Below, one piece after another: positions 19,428-28,771 of a stretch of DNA of 32,312 nt. How positions within the stretch are numbered: position 1 is the stretch's first letter; each line of letters begins with the position of its first letter. The position numbers and the translations under genes are program-made. The DNA is from Chrysosporum bergii ANA360D (GTDB lineage: Bacteria > Cyanobacteriota > Cyanobacteriia > Cyanobacteriales > Nostocaceae): the NCBI RefSeq assembly GCF_029891735.1, contig NZ_JANQDH010000119.1:1-32312 (forward strand). Reading direction: 5' to 3'. The notes under the pieces were generated by a model that searched no databases, was not told the DNA's origin, and saw only the letters and a program-made list of their open reading frames with translations.

Positions 19428-19715
19428 TTAGTCGGTAAATCCTTAACCATACCAACTAAAACCTTCATTAAAATATCCACATCCGTTGGTACACAGTAAA
19501 GGTTTAAATTTTGAGTAATTTGTTTTAATTCACGTTCCAAAATCACAAATTGCCAAATATTACCAATAGAAACCGCTCCATAAACTTGAAGATAGTCAAT
19601 AGGTGAGCAAAAATCAAAAGCAATTAATTCCACAGCCAGTTGGACAACACCTCTTTGGAAATCTGCCTTTTTAGCCTCAATTTAGCCTCAATTTAGCCTC
19701 AATTACTAATATTAT
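19424..19715 (-). pseudogene. Broken PD-(D/E)XK nuclease-like gene, 3' part only
   Basis: The intact frame (from 19669 down to the stop at 19424) reads KADFQRGVVQLAVELIAFDF...YGAVSIGNIWQF...LNLYCVPTDVDILMKVLVGM, the C-terminal half of a cyanobacterial family in which an ExK motif (LVIEAKK..F..G..QL..E) is the nuclease core. The ExK segment itself is tripled as an 11-bp repeat (19670-19702), which shifts the frame by 22 nt and puts a stop before the good part. With one copy the sequence would read ILVIEAKKADFQRG. The N-terminal half is missing; upstream lies directly the end of the coiled-coil gene. GTG 19633 would give only a 69-residue fragment without the catalytic motif. Family membership is by motif. 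Confidence 0.6.
19670..19702. repeat. 11-bp tandem repeat, three copies
   Basis: TTTAGCCTCAA three times without mismatch. On the minus strand each copy encodes IEAK in one frame, so the repeat lies exactly on the ExK motif. As 11 is not a multiple of 3, changes in copy number change the frame. Confidence 0.9.
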
Positions 19716-20191
19716 TTCTCGTTTCCTCCCCCAGCCCGTTCTTTTGTCAACCCATCAATAGCATCCCCCAAAGCCGTGGTTAAGCTTTTACGAGTTTGGG
19801 CGTGGTTTTCTTGCTCGTTTTTTAAACCTTGCAACAGGCGATCGCGTTCTTTAGTAATAGCGATCAGTTGGGTTTGCAATTCTTGCAGTGATTGAATTTT
19901 TTTAATTTCTGCTTCTATTGCTGTTGCCGATTCAGCATCTCCCATTATATCAGATTCCAGCCCCTTGAGTTGATGTATCTCCGCTTTTAGGGAAGCGATC
20001 ACCTGTTGGGCTAAATTTGCATCTGTGCGCCGCTGTTCTGCTTCCGTGTTATAAAGTTTACGCCACTTTTGGGCGCTTTCCCAAGCCGTGTCACGTTCCC
20101 GTTGCTGTTCTGCTAATTGTTGTTTGAGTGACTGAATTTCCCCAAGCCACTTTTGAGTTAAAGCTGTGATTTGATCAATACTTTCCGACAT
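19712..20191 (-). CDS. Coiled-coil hypothetical protein
   Basis: 159 residues from ATG 20191. Nearly the whole protein is heptad-like and rich in Gln, Glu and Lys (for example IQSLKQQLAEQQRERDTAW, and LQTQLIAITKERDRLLQGL), so it should be an extended coiled coil. No signal peptide, membrane helix or enzyme motif. The TAA stop lies within the overlapping frame of the nuclease remnant downstream, on the same strand. A structural or scaffolding role is possible but unproven. Confidence 0.75.
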   Translation of the reverse strand: MSESIDQITALTQKWLGEIQSLKQQLAEQQRERDTAWESAQKWRKLYNTEAEQRRTDANLAQQVIASLKAEIHQLKGLESDIMGDAESATAIEAEIKKIQSLQELQTQLIAITKERDRLLQGLKNEQENHAQTRKSLTTALGDAIDGLTKERAGGGNEK

Positions 20192-20364
20192 TTTGACGCT
20201 GTTTTCTATACTACAAATATACTAAACTTAAGTATAATCTACCCCCATACCCCACACATATAAAAAATTAAATTAAAGATTGTTTAATCTAGGGATGACT
20301 TGCAAAGTAAACAAGGGATAAATAAAGGTAGTGTCATCTACTCGACCATTCTCCGACTTATCCT

Positions 20365-21096
20365 ATGACCTATTGTCTCAGAATTGCTGATATCCCCTCA
20401 GATGAGCGTCCACGTGAACGTTTAATGACCCACGGACCGAAAATTTTGGCTACAGCTGAATTAATTGCCATTCTTTTAGGTACTGGTCAAGGTCCAGGAA
20501 AACTTTCAGCCGTAGGCTTAGGGCAATATTTATTACAGGAATTGGGTAAAAATCAACGTGATCCCTTAACCGTCATGCGAGAAATCACCCCCGCAGAATT
20601 AATGAAAATTCCCGGTATCGGCCCCGCAAAAGCCACAAGCATATTAGCAGCCATTGAATTAGGGAAACGAGTCTTTCAATTTCGTCCCCTAGACAGTATA
20701 CCAATTGATAACCCCATGGTGGCAGCAGCAGCACTTAGTCAAGACCTGATGTGGCAAACACAAGAGCATTTTGCAGTGTTGTTATTAGATGTGAAAAACC
20801 GCTTAATAGGAACCCAAGTAATTACCATTGGTACTGCTACCGAAACCTTAGCATCTCCTCGTGACATTTTTCGTGAAGTTATTCGTCAAGGTGCAACCCG
20901 CGCAATTATTGCTCATAATCACCCTTCAGGTAACCTAGAACCCAGCAAAGAAGATATAGAATTGACCCGTCAGTTATTAGCCGGGGCGCAGCTATTAGGC
21001 ATTCCCTTATTAGATCACATAATTTTAGGCAATGGTAATCACCAAAGTTTACGTGAAATTACTAATTTATGGGACGAATACCCCCAGGGTGATTAA
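20365..21096 (+). CDS. radC: RadC-family JAB-domain protein
   Basis: 243 residues. The N-terminal UPF0758 part has [11 protein letters not shown] and a helix-hairpin-helix ([23 protein letters not shown], 80-102). The C-terminal RadC/MPN+ domain has Glu134, His184, His186 and Asp197 ([17 protein letters not shown]), the JAMM zinc-protease set. The name comes from an old, disputed link to DNA repair; the biochemical role is unsettled. It is a single gene with its own 173-bp leader. Confidence 0.93.
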   Translation: MTYCLRIADIPSDERPRERLMTHGPKILATAELIAILLGTGQGPGKLSAVGLGQYLLQELGKNQRDPLTVMREITPAELMKIPGIGPAKATSILAAIELGKRVFQFRPLDSIPIDNPMVAAAALSQDLMWQTQEHFAVLLLDVKNRLIGTQVITIGTATETLASPRDIFREVIRQGATRAIIAHNHPSGNLEPSKEDIELTRQLLAGAQLLGIPLLDHIILGNGNHQSLREITNLWDEYPQGD

Positions 21097-21204
21097 TACC
21101 AAGTCGGGTTTGCTGCAAAAAATTATCTGCTGTTGGATAAGGAACAGGCAAAAATAAATAACGTGTACGGAGTTTTGTTCAAAAATCAAAACCAACAAAA
21201 AAAT

Positions 21205-22359
21205 TTATTCACTACTGCTAGGCTCAATAGTAATGCGTAAAAACAGATTACTCAACTCCGGTTTTGTGCCATCTTTATTTTCCGCCGGCAAAAACCTATC
21301 ATTTTTAAAAGTATCATTGATAACTTGCTCATACAAACTTTTTTTACTTCGTAGACTAACTGGTTCTATTTGTAAAATTTCAGTTTGTTGAAAATTGCCA
21401 TTATTGTCAATGACCAAGCTAGCCAGCAACTCCACAGGCTCAACTTGAGAATCATCAAAAATATAACTAGAGCTTAAATTCTTAGTGTTACCTCCTGTGT
21501 GTGTGGCTAACACATCAGGTAAACCGTCTGGCGTTAATATACCCTTTTGTATCAGGTGATTTATTTCCATTTGATTGACTGGAGTAAATGTCATTCTCAC
21601 CCCTTCATCCCCCCCGGTGTCCGCAACTTCCCCAGTGGGAGTAGGTACTGGTTCATCCGCCCCCGTGTCCGCAACTTCCCCAGTGGGAGTAGGTACTGGT
21701 TCATCCGCCCCCGTGTCCGCAACTTCCCCAGTGGGAGTAGGTACTGGTTCATCCGCCCCCGTGTCCGCAACCTCCCCAGTGGGAGTAGGTACTGGTTCAT
21801 CCCCCCCCGTGTCCGCAACCTCCCCAACTTTCGGCGTTTCTAATGGAACAAGTGGAATATCTTTTGGTAATGGCTCTCCCTGTCCTAATATAACCTCTTC
21901 GCGACGGTTCCAAGGTAGATCATCCTTGGGAATTGTTGGAGTGGAAAATGTTTTTTCCGGCGAGACTTGGGTGGGGAGTTGAGAATTTTCTAGTTTAGTT
22001 TCACCTTCACTCACCCGACTTGGCTGAGAATTGATCGCCTCAGTATCATCATTGCTTGGTGTATTTGGTGCTGTAGTTTCTGGTGAAAGCGTCTGTGAGT
22101 TAGATGTATCCCGTGATTTTTCTAAAGGAGAAATTTCTATCAATTCAATGGGAACAGCCGTTTGGCTTTGCTCCGGAAACCAGGGTTTAAGGTCATTAGA
22201 CGATCGCATATACCAAAAAATCGGTAAATGCAAAGAAACTGAGGTTATGGCCGCAGTAATCCATAAACTGAGTGAATCTGTGTTTCGTCTTTCTTCGTAG
22301 GTTGGAATTGACCTTTTATCCCTAATAGATGATCTCATATTGGAATTGCTCTTCCTCAT
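21205..22359 (-). CDS. TonB-like envelope protein with 16-residue tandem repeats
   Basis: 384 residues. The N-terminus has a basic segment, one membrane helix (about 31-50, SLWITAAITSVSLHLPIFWY) and VPIELIEISP, a TonB-type start. A polar Ser/Thr/Pro/Glu linker follows, with four near-identical repeats GEVADTG(A/G)DEPVPTPT and a partial fifth. The C-terminal part (about 260-380) ends in LVIDNNGNFQQTEILQIEPVS... and RITIEPSS, with the beta-strand pattern of a TonB C-terminal domain but diverged. It follows cyaC by 29 bp and is likely co-transcribed. ATG 22359; Met at residue 8 is a possible alternative start. Confidence 0.72.
   Translation of the reverse strand: MRKSNSNMRSSIRDKRSIPTYEERRNTDSLSLWITAAITSVSLHLPIFWYMRSSNDLKPWFPEQSQTAVPIELIEISPLEKSRDTSNSQTLSPETTAPNTPSNDDTEAINSQPSRVSEGETKLENSQLPTQVSPEKTFSTPTIPKDDLPWNRREEVILGQGEPLPKDIPLVPLETPKVGEVADTGGDEPVPTPTGEVADTGADEPVPTPTGEVADTGADEPVPTPTGEVADTGADEPVPTPTGEVADTGGDEGVRMTFTPVNQMEINHLIQKGILTPDGLPDVLATHTGGNTKNLSSSYIFDDSQVEPVELLASLVIDNNGNFQQTEILQIEPVSLRSKKSLYEQVINDTFKNDRFLPAENKDGTKPELSNLFLRITIEPSSSE
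21617..21827. repeat. 48-bp tandem repeat inside the TonB-like gene
   Basis: Units at 21617, 21665, 21713 and 21761, with a partial unit at 21809. Copies differ at a few positions (CTTCCC versus CCTCCC; GCCCCC versus CCCCCC). Because 48 is a multiple of 3, all frames stay open, which explains the repetitive shadow ORFs on both strands. Confidence 0.95.
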
Positions 22360-22388
22360 TGCTCATGCTGCAAAATCCAGTTTTCATC

Positions 22389-25300
22389 TTAGCCATGAGC
22401 GGTAATTTCAGGCGCAACCACAAAAGTTAAAACTGTCTCATCAACTCCTTTGAGTTGTAAGGGACTACCTTTAGTAATCTCTTCGTCTTGTAAATAATCA
22501 GCCACAGCAGCAGAAACTAGAATAGTACCAGGAACAGCAGCAGCCTGCAACCTAGCAGCAATATTCACACTAGGACCAATAGCTGTATAGTCAGCACGTT
22601 GAGCGCTACCAAACATCCCCACAACCGCCGTTCCTTGGTGGATACCACAGCGAAACTTCACACCTGTATAACCATGATTGTCAAATATACCTTGTTCTTG
22701 CCAGTGCTGGTTTAACTCAGCCAGTGAGCGCTGCATATCTCTAGCAGTATTAATAGCACGATGTACTTGTTCATTGGGGGTAAGTTCTTCCGGCGCTCCG
22801 TATAAGGCTAAAATAGCATCTCCCATAAATTTATCTACAGTACCCCCATTATCAAATACAACCTTAGTCATGGCTTCTAAATATTCATTCAGCAACTCTG
22901 CTACTCGTCGGGATCTGAGGGTATTTGCCAACTGAGTAAAACCCACTATATCACTAAATAAAACTGTGATTAGACGCGGTTCCGGGCGCAAATCCAGAGT
23001 TAAAGTTCCAGATGCAGCTTTTTTCACCAATACACTCGGTAAAAAACGTTTTAGCACTGATTCTGTTAGGTAATTATTCAGCTCTAAAACCCGACGTTCA
23101 TTTGCTTTCAGTGCTAACAGGTTCTTGACTTCCGCTAAAAGTTCCCGGTCATTAAATGGTTTTGCTAAATACACATCCGCCCCATGTTCTGTACTTTCAA
23201 TCCGGGTTTCTTCATCCACTTTAGCCGTGAGTAAAATGATTGGTGTTCCCTTTAAGTTATCTTCATTGCGGATCATCTCAATCATTTCTAATCCTGTGAC
23301 TATGGGCATCATTAAGTCAGTTATAATCAAGCTGGGTGCAGTTTCTTGAGTTTTCCTGAATCCTTCATATCCATTACGAGCCGTTTCCACCTGATAACCA
23401 TTGCGCCGCAGTATATCAGATACATAAATTCGCAAATCTGGATTGTCATCTACAACCAAAATACAGTGCTGAGTAGACAAAAGATTCATCCTGTTTTGGT
23501 TGGTTGCAACATTTCCAGTATTTTCTGCGGTTGTTTCTACTAGCTCTAAATCAGCCAATTCCACTTTAGCTGGATTTGTATTCAATTCCCCCGGTGCTTC
23601 TATTATTTGCTCTGGAGGTAAGTGAGAATTTCCCGTGAGTAACCATAGAGTGAAGGTTGTTCCCTCTCCATAGGTTGAATCTACAGTTACCTTCCCTTTG
23701 TGCATTTCCATTAATTCTTTCACCAAAGCCAAACCCAGACCACTACCCTCATAGGAACGATTTTCTGAACCTTCGGCTTGGCGAAAGCGCTTAAATAACT
23801 GAGAAATTTGTCCAGGATCAATGCCAATTCCTGTGTCTTGTACTTGTAACTTGCAATGGTTATCTTCAAATTGCAATTTTACAGTGATTGTACCGCCTTC
23901 AGGTGTAAACTTCATGGCGTTGGAAAGAAGATTGTAAACCACCTTGTCGAATTTTTCTATGTCTAAGTAAACTTGAGGACATGAACTCATTTCCGTAACT
24001 AAATTCAGTCCCTTCTTTTCACCGTAGGGACGGAATGACTCCACAATTTGGCTGACAAATTCCACTAAATCACAAGGGCGGAAACTAGGCTGCATTCTTC
24101 CAGCATCTAAGCGCTGTAAGTCTAGGAGTTGGTTTACTAGTCTCAGTAGGCGGCGGGAATTACGCAGAGCGATCGCACTTTGTTGGTATGATAATCCTTC
24201 CCCATCTGCCACTGCCGATTCTAAAGGCCCTTGAATCAAAGTGATGGGTGTGCGGAACTCATGGGAAATATTTTGGAAAAATTCGGTTTTTTGTTTGTCC
24301 AGTTCTAACAAGCGCTCTGCTTGCTCCCGTGTTTTTTGGTATAAGCGTGATTGCTGCACCGCGATCGCTGCTTGGGCTGCTACTGCTTTCGCTAGTTCGA
24401 TCTCCGATGCTAACCATTTGCGTACTTTAGTACTTTCTATTAACGTAATACTACCTATACATTTATCATCTGCCATCAGGGGGACCACCAACAGCGATCG
24501 CCCCTGCATTTTCCCTGGTAAATCAACATCCTTAATTTCCACACCGCGATCGCTGATGTCATTAATTACCACTGGCATCTGTGTCCGCAAAATTTCTTGG
24601 AAAATAGCACTCTTTTTAATAGTTACTGGTGGTGATTCTGGATTAACAACCAGGTTCTGGCTAACTTGGGAATTGTCCTGATCCTGAGAACTGTCATACA
24701 AACCCACACAATGAGCAAGCTCATCTTTCTCCGACCACAAAGACAACATACAGCCATTTACCTGTAGGGCTTGTCCCAATTGTTGAGTAATAGCCGCAAA
24801 AATATCTTCAGGGTTCAAGCTAGACCGAATCGCTGTATTAATAGTATTAATTAATGCCTCTCTTTGAGCTAGAGCGCGTACTTGCTCGTAGGTATAGGCC
24901 TGATATAAAGCTAAACTTGCCTGATCCACCACTGTTAATACCAGCTGTACCTCGTCCTTATCCCACAACCGCGATTGAGAACACTGATGTAATGCCATCA
25001 CTGCCATTAATTCCTGCTGACAAATCAGGGGGACAACTAAACTAGAGCAAATATTGGCTGTAGCAAAAGCTTCTGCTCTTTGATACAGTTCCCCTGTTTC
25101 CCCTTGAATGCGCCGATCACCTGCTACATTGTCAATCACCTCCACCTGACGAGTTACCCAAACAGTTTGAGTCAAAACCCATGGGAGACAGGAGGAATCA
25201 ACTTTTTGATAGATGAATCCTTGATCCATTAACTGTCCATCCTGAAAGGGACGTATCAGGCAAACATCCACCTCCAACATATGACCTACCGTATCAACAA

Positions 25301-25802
25301 TTGTTTGTAAAATTTGCCGATAGTCCAGGGCGCTGCGAATTGTATTTGTCACTGTGTTTAGCAGTGATTCCTGACGCAAAGCCCGGGTTAGTTCCTTAGT
25401 GCGAGCTTTGAGGACGTTGTGAGTATCTAAAGCTTGGCGGACCAAGGCCTTGAGTTCATCTGATTCCCAGGGTTTCGTGACATATTTGAATACCTTACCA
25501 GCATTAATTGCTTCCACCAAGTCTTGGACATCAGTGTAACCTGTTAAAATAATGCGAATAATATCCGGATATTGAGTTGCTGTCAGACTTAAAAATTCTG
25601 TACCGCTCATCATCGGCATTCGCTGGTCAGAGATAATCACTGATATATCTGCTTCTTGCGCCAGCATATCCAGAGCCGCAGGACCAGAGGTTGCTCTCAG
25701 CACCTGATAATCGCGATAAAAGGTGCGGTAAAGCAAGTCAAGGTTGTCCGGTTCGTCGTCAACAACCAAAATTTTAGGCTTACTGTTTGCTTGAGATTTC
25801 AT
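22389..25802 (-). CDS. cyaC: CyaC-type hybrid sensor kinase / adenylate cyclase
   Basis: 1137 residues. Order: receiver 1 (about 10-130, Asp59 in IISDQRMP), GAF 1 (about 150-305), GAF 2 (about 320-485), HisKA (His514, NISHEFRTP), HATPase (Asn624/Asn628 region, DTGIG, GSGLGLALVKEL), receiver 2 (about 780-897, Asp829 in ITDLMMP), class III cyclase (about 940-1132). In the cyclase, metal ligands Asp951 (FSDIVGFT) and Asp995, substrate residues Lys991 and Asp1071, and Asn1080/Arg1084 are all present, which indicates ATP, not GTP. This is the CyaC layout of Anabaena and Spirulina, where a phosphorelay, partly from phytochromes, controls cAMP. Soluble, no membrane helices. Confidence 0.94.
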   Translation of the reverse strand: MKSQANSKPKILVVDDEPDNLDLLYRTFYRDYQVLRATSGPAALDMLAQEADISVIISDQRMPMMSGTEFLSLTATQYPDIIRIILTGYTDVQDLVEAINAGKVFKYVTKPWESDELKALVRQALDTHNVLKARTKELTRALRQESLLNTVTNTIRSALDYRQILQTIVDTVGHMLEVDVCLIRPFQDGQLMDQGFIYQKVDSSCLPWVLTQTVWVTRQVEVIDNVAGDRRIQGETGELYQRAEAFATANICSSLVVPLICQQELMAVMALHQCSQSRLWDKDEVQLVLTVVDQASLALYQAYTYEQVRALAQREALINTINTAIRSSLNPEDIFAAITQQLGQALQVNGCMLSLWSEKDELAHCVGLYDSSQDQDNSQVSQNLVVNPESPPVTIKKSAIFQEILRTQMPVVINDISDRGVEIKDVDLPGKMQGRSLLVVPLMADDKCIGSITLIESTKVRKWLASEIELAKAVAAQAAIAVQQSRLYQKTREQAERLLELDKQKTEFFQNISHEFRTPITLIQGPLESAVADGEGLSYQQSAIALRNSRRLLRLVNQLLDLQRLDAGRMQPSFRPCDLVEFVSQIVESFRPYGEKKGLNLVTEMSSCPQVYLDIEKFDKVVYNLLSNAMKFTPEGGTITVKLQFEDNHCKLQVQDTGIGIDPGQISQLFKRFRQAEGSENRSYEGSGLGLALVKELMEMHKGKVTVDSTYGEGTTFTLWLLTGNSHLPPEQIIEAPGELNTNPAKVELADLELVETTAENTGNVATNQNRMNLLSTQHCILVVDDNPDLRIYVSDILRRNGYQVETARNGYEGFRKTQETAPSLIITDLMMPIVTGLEMIEMIRNEDNLKGTPIILLTAKVDEETRIESTEHGADVYLAKPFNDRELLAEVKNLLALKANERRVLELNNYLTESVLKRFLPSVLVKKAASGTLTLDLRPEPRLITVLFSDIVGFTQLANTLRSRRVAELLNEYLEAMTKVVFDNGGTVDKFMGDAILALYGAPEELTPNEQVHRAINTARDMQRSLAELNQHWQEQGIFDNHGYTGVKFRCGIHQGTAVVGMFGSAQRADYTAIGPSVNIAARLQAAAVPGTILVSAAVADYLQDEEITKGSPLQLKGVDETVLTFVVAPEITAHG

Positions 25803-26325
25803 GCACCGCTTTTCTGCAGCAACGGCAGTGGAATAAAGAATAATTTGATCAGGTGGGAAACTGTCTCAGTCTGGTAAGAGCAGAAAATTTTTAACCATCA
25901 GGCTATCTGCCTACATAGTATTTACTCACAGTAATCAGTCTATATAAATTGTTTACATTGGCATGGTCCGTGATTACCAGACAATTTGCTCACTCAGTTG
26001 TAGTGTGACAGAACTGGTGGTTATTCACCGAATTTTTTTACCCCCTCAGAAAATCTCTCGAAAATCTCTCATATTAGATATCATGCTAAAAACCGGCTGT
26101 AAAAACCAGATATGGCTGCATAATAAGTTTTCCCCTTCTGGCACTTACACTAACACTTATAGGTAAATTTTATTTACCTTTGGGATTTTAAATCAACCTT
26201 AGCAGGTCATAACCTCCATCTAACTGTCTTAATTTATACAATTAACAACAAATAAATGTTGATATTTACTTGGGAGTTGATTTAACTAACTAAACATCAT
26301 ACAACATTATTTAACATATCTTAAT
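25803..26325 (-). promoter_or_regulatory. 523-bp leader of cyaC and trailer of the zinc-ribbon gene
   Basis: AT-rich. It holds an exact 11-bp tandem duplication GAAAATCTCTC (26049-26070) and a perfect palindrome AGGTAAA-TTTTA-TTTACCT (26161-26179) that could be a weak terminator of the upstream gene. A 67-codon frame on the plus strand (25963-26166) has no support. No CRP-type site (TGTGA-N6-TCACA) was seen. Confidence 0.45.
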
Positions 26326-27564
26326 TTATGAATTACTCATATCTTGGACAGTGCCACAATGATGACAGTGGGCTAAGTATTTATAAGTCAGATTGTGGCA
26401 ATTTGCGCATTCAATGTATTGGTAATAACCACAATGGGGGCAGTACTTGTCCTGATGGCGGATTTTTTTGGCGCAGTTAACACAGCGTGAGTTTTGCACT
26501 CTCCTTACTGCTTGGGATTTAGTATTCAAGATAACTTTTTGGAACAGCTGAATAATTGCAAAACCCAGTACTGGGATCAGCAAGATATAAACATAGCTGA
26601 CAAGAAAAAGCAAACCCCCCAGAATCCTACTGAGAATATTAAAGATAAATGTAAATAATACACCTACTTGCAGAAATGTAAATATTTTCAAAAGCAGGGG
26701 TATAAAAAATACAACCAGTAAATGCCAACTAATCAGGGATATTAGTCCATACTCCCTGCGTTGAGCAAAGTTGTGAACTGACAAAGCCACAAGAATTAAT
26801 GGAACGAGAAACAGAGCTTGTAAAGTTAGTTGGATGCTAGGATACCAAAATGACGCTTGTTGATAATTTGCTTTAAGTTCCTTAAATTTATTATCCTCTT
26901 TGAGGAAAGTTAGGAAATTAGTGCTTTCTGGTTTTGTAACCAGTTGATTCTTCAGAATCTCAATTTCTTGTTTAACCTTGGAAATAGTTTGATTATTTTT
27001 TTCTAACTCCTGTTTAGCCTTAGCAGCACTGACTGAATTAATTGACTGTTCACGAGGCTGACCAGCAATTGTTTCTAACAGTGTGGAGTCATATTGAGCG
27101 CGAATATTACTATTACTTTGCTCCAACTGACTCACCTGTGTTTGTTTTTGGTCAATATTTTTGATGATTTGTTGGTTGGCGGTAACATTGATCTTATCTT
27201 GATATTTGGCATATTCTAGGCAAGTGGAATACACCTTACCCAGATGTCTTTCTTGGGCTTGTAAGTAAATTTCCTCTTGACTCCCTTGAATGTTGATGGG
27301 AGACAATGAACCAGTAACAATTTCATAATCTTTATCTGGATTAGTTTTTCTTCCGTAATCTTCCCATTGAGAATAACATGGATAAGCTTGTGATGGGCTG
27401 ATGTGCCATCTGCTAATATCATCTAATCCGGTAAAAACATTGATCAATATAAAAATATCAATGACAATAATGACAACTAAACTCACTCTATTTAGCGGTT
27501 CATTATTAATTTTTCTCGATTTCCTAAAAAACTGTCTCCACACCCGGGTAAGTTTGTTAAACAT
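26326..27564 (-). CDS. Membrane protein with C-terminal double zinc ribbon
   Basis: 412 residues from ATG 27564. One N-terminal helix (about 27-45, VSLVVIIVIDIFILINVF), then an extracytoplasmic or cytoplasmic polar region with coiled-coil content (about 130-220), then about three to four helices (240-345). The end has two CxxC pairs of pairs: CVNC...CPHC and CANC...CHHC from residue 361 on, a double zinc ribbon. I do not recognise a named family. Zinc-ribbon tails on cyanobacterial membrane proteins are common, and their role is unknown. It is divergent from the TPR gene. Confidence 0.78.
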   Translation of the reverse strand: MFNKLTRVWRQFFRKSRKINNEPLNRVSLVVIIVIDIFILINVFTGLDDISRWHISPSQAYPCYSQWEDYGRKTNPDKDYEIVTGSLSPINIQGSQEEIYLQAQERHLGKVYSTCLEYAKYQDKINVTANQQIIKNIDQKQTQVSQLEQSNSNIRAQYDSTLLETIAGQPREQSINSVSAAKAKQELEKNNQTISKVKQEIEILKNQLVTKPESTNFLTFLKEDNKFKELKANYQQASFWYPSIQLTLQALFLVPLILVALSVHNFAQRREYGLISLISWHLLVVFFIPLLLKIFTFLQVGVLFTFIFNILSRILGGLLFLVSYVYILLIPVLGFAIIQLFQKVILNTKSQAVRRVQNSRCVNCAKKIRHQDKYCPHCGYYQYIECANCHNLTYKYLAHCHHCGTVQDMSNS

Positions 27565-27778
27565 ATTGTATTTTTAATTGTTCCAAGAGTATCCGCTCAA
27601 CGCTATGGCAGCTAATAGATTATACACATAAATCAATAGCACATTCTGGAGATGAGTTTGTGTAAAGATTTGTTACTAAATCATGAGCAATTAAAAACCT
27701 GTATTTTCTCGTAGAATTAGCTTGAAGTTTTGTAAATTAAATCAAACTTTTGTAAAGGTAACTCAAAGGAGATTATCA

Positions 27779-28681
27779 GTGTATAAATATCGTCTCTTGG
27801 GAATAATCAGTTTAGTCATAGTCAGTGAAAGTATGCTATTACCAGCACTTAGTCACCCCTCCCCCTTATTGGCACAATATAGTTTACCCACAGCCATAAC
27901 TTCCCTAAACCAAGGCTTACAAGCAATTCAAGCAGGTAGGATACAAGAAGCCATCGCCGCTTTTCAACAAGCAATTTTGTTAGATCCCAATTTGGCAGCA
28001 GGACATTATAACTTGGGGTTAGCACTACGACAAATAGGACAGTTACAGCCTGCTGCTGATGCTTTTTATCAAGCCACACAAGTTGACCCCAACTTTGCCC
28101 CGGCTTTTGCTAATTTGGGAGGCGCTTTGTTAGAAGGAAATAATTTACAGCAAGCAAGTGATTACTTACAACGAGCTTTAGAAATCGACCCTAAACTGGG
28201 TTTTGCTCACTATAACTTGGGATTAGTACAAAAAAAGCAAGGAAATTGCGACAGGGCGATCGCATCCTTTAAACAAGCTATGCAGTATAGTAAAAATGCA
28301 CCAGAAGCCCCTTACCATCTAGGAATCTGTTATCTTCAACAAGATAAGGTAAATCAAGCCAAAGAAGCTTTCCGTCAAGCCATCAAAATTAATCCCAAAT
28401 ATGCCGAAGCCCATTATAGTCTCGGCACAATTTGGTTTAATCAAGGCCAACACAAAGCAGCATTAGAAGCCTTTACCAAATCAGCCGAAGCCAATTCTAA
28501 CTACGCCAATGCCTATTATGGCGCTGGTTTAGTTTTTATGCAGCAAAACCAGTATGCAGAAGCAGCAGAAGTTTTTCAATATGCCAAAGATTTATACAAT
28601 CTCCAAGGTCAGGCTGAATGGGCAAATAATGCTGAAAAATTGTGGCAACAAGCACAAAATTTAAATTACCAACCCCGCTGA
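27779..28681 (+). CDS. Exported TPR-repeat protein
   Basis: 300 residues from GTG 27779, which has a good ribosome site (AAAGGAG about 8 nt upstream); the frame is open to TTG 27722 but that start lacks one. A signal peptide (LLGIISLVIVSESMLLPALS, cut near LLAQ) precedes about seven TPR units (for example AIAAFQQAILLDPNLAAGHYN). TPR proteins act as protein-binding scaffolds; this one should lie in the periplasm or lumen. The partner is unknown. Confidence 0.85.
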   Translation: MYKYRLLGIISLVIVSESMLLPALSHPSPLLAQYSLPTAITSLNQGLQAIQAGRIQEAIAAFQQAILLDPNLAAGHYNLGLALRQIGQLQPAADAFYQATQVDPNFAPAFANLGGALLEGNNLQQASDYLQRALEIDPKLGFAHYNLGLVQKKQGNCDRAIASFKQAMQYSKNAPEAPYHLGICYLQQDKVNQAKEAFRQAIKINPKYAEAHYSLGTIWFNQGQHKAALEAFTKSAEANSNYANAYYGAGLVFMQQNQYAEAAEVFQYAKDLYNLQGQAEWANNAEKLWQQAQNLNYQPR

Positions 28682-28771
28682 GGCATAATCACAGAAACTT
28701 ACATAATATTAGATTAATAGGTAGGTTAGCTGGTGTAGTCCGCAGTTGACCGGATAAAAGTGGAAAAGTAA

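Noticed and set aside
19712-19720. Programmed frameshift joining the coiled-coil gene to the nuclease remnant
   Set aside because: The overlapping frame is open, but there is no slippery heptamer, and the 11-bp repeat breaks the frame soon after.
21547-21982. Repetitive ORFs on both strands over the 48-bp repeat
   Set aside because: A repeat unit divisible by 3 keeps all frames open; only the minus frame 21205-22359 has TonB-like ends.
25963-26166. 67-codon plus-strand ORF upstream of cyaC
   Set aside because: No ribosome site or family, and it runs through an 11-bp duplication.
27722-27778. TTG 27722 as start of the TPR protein
   Set aside because: GTG 27779 has a clear AAGGAG at good distance and begins a normal signal peptide.
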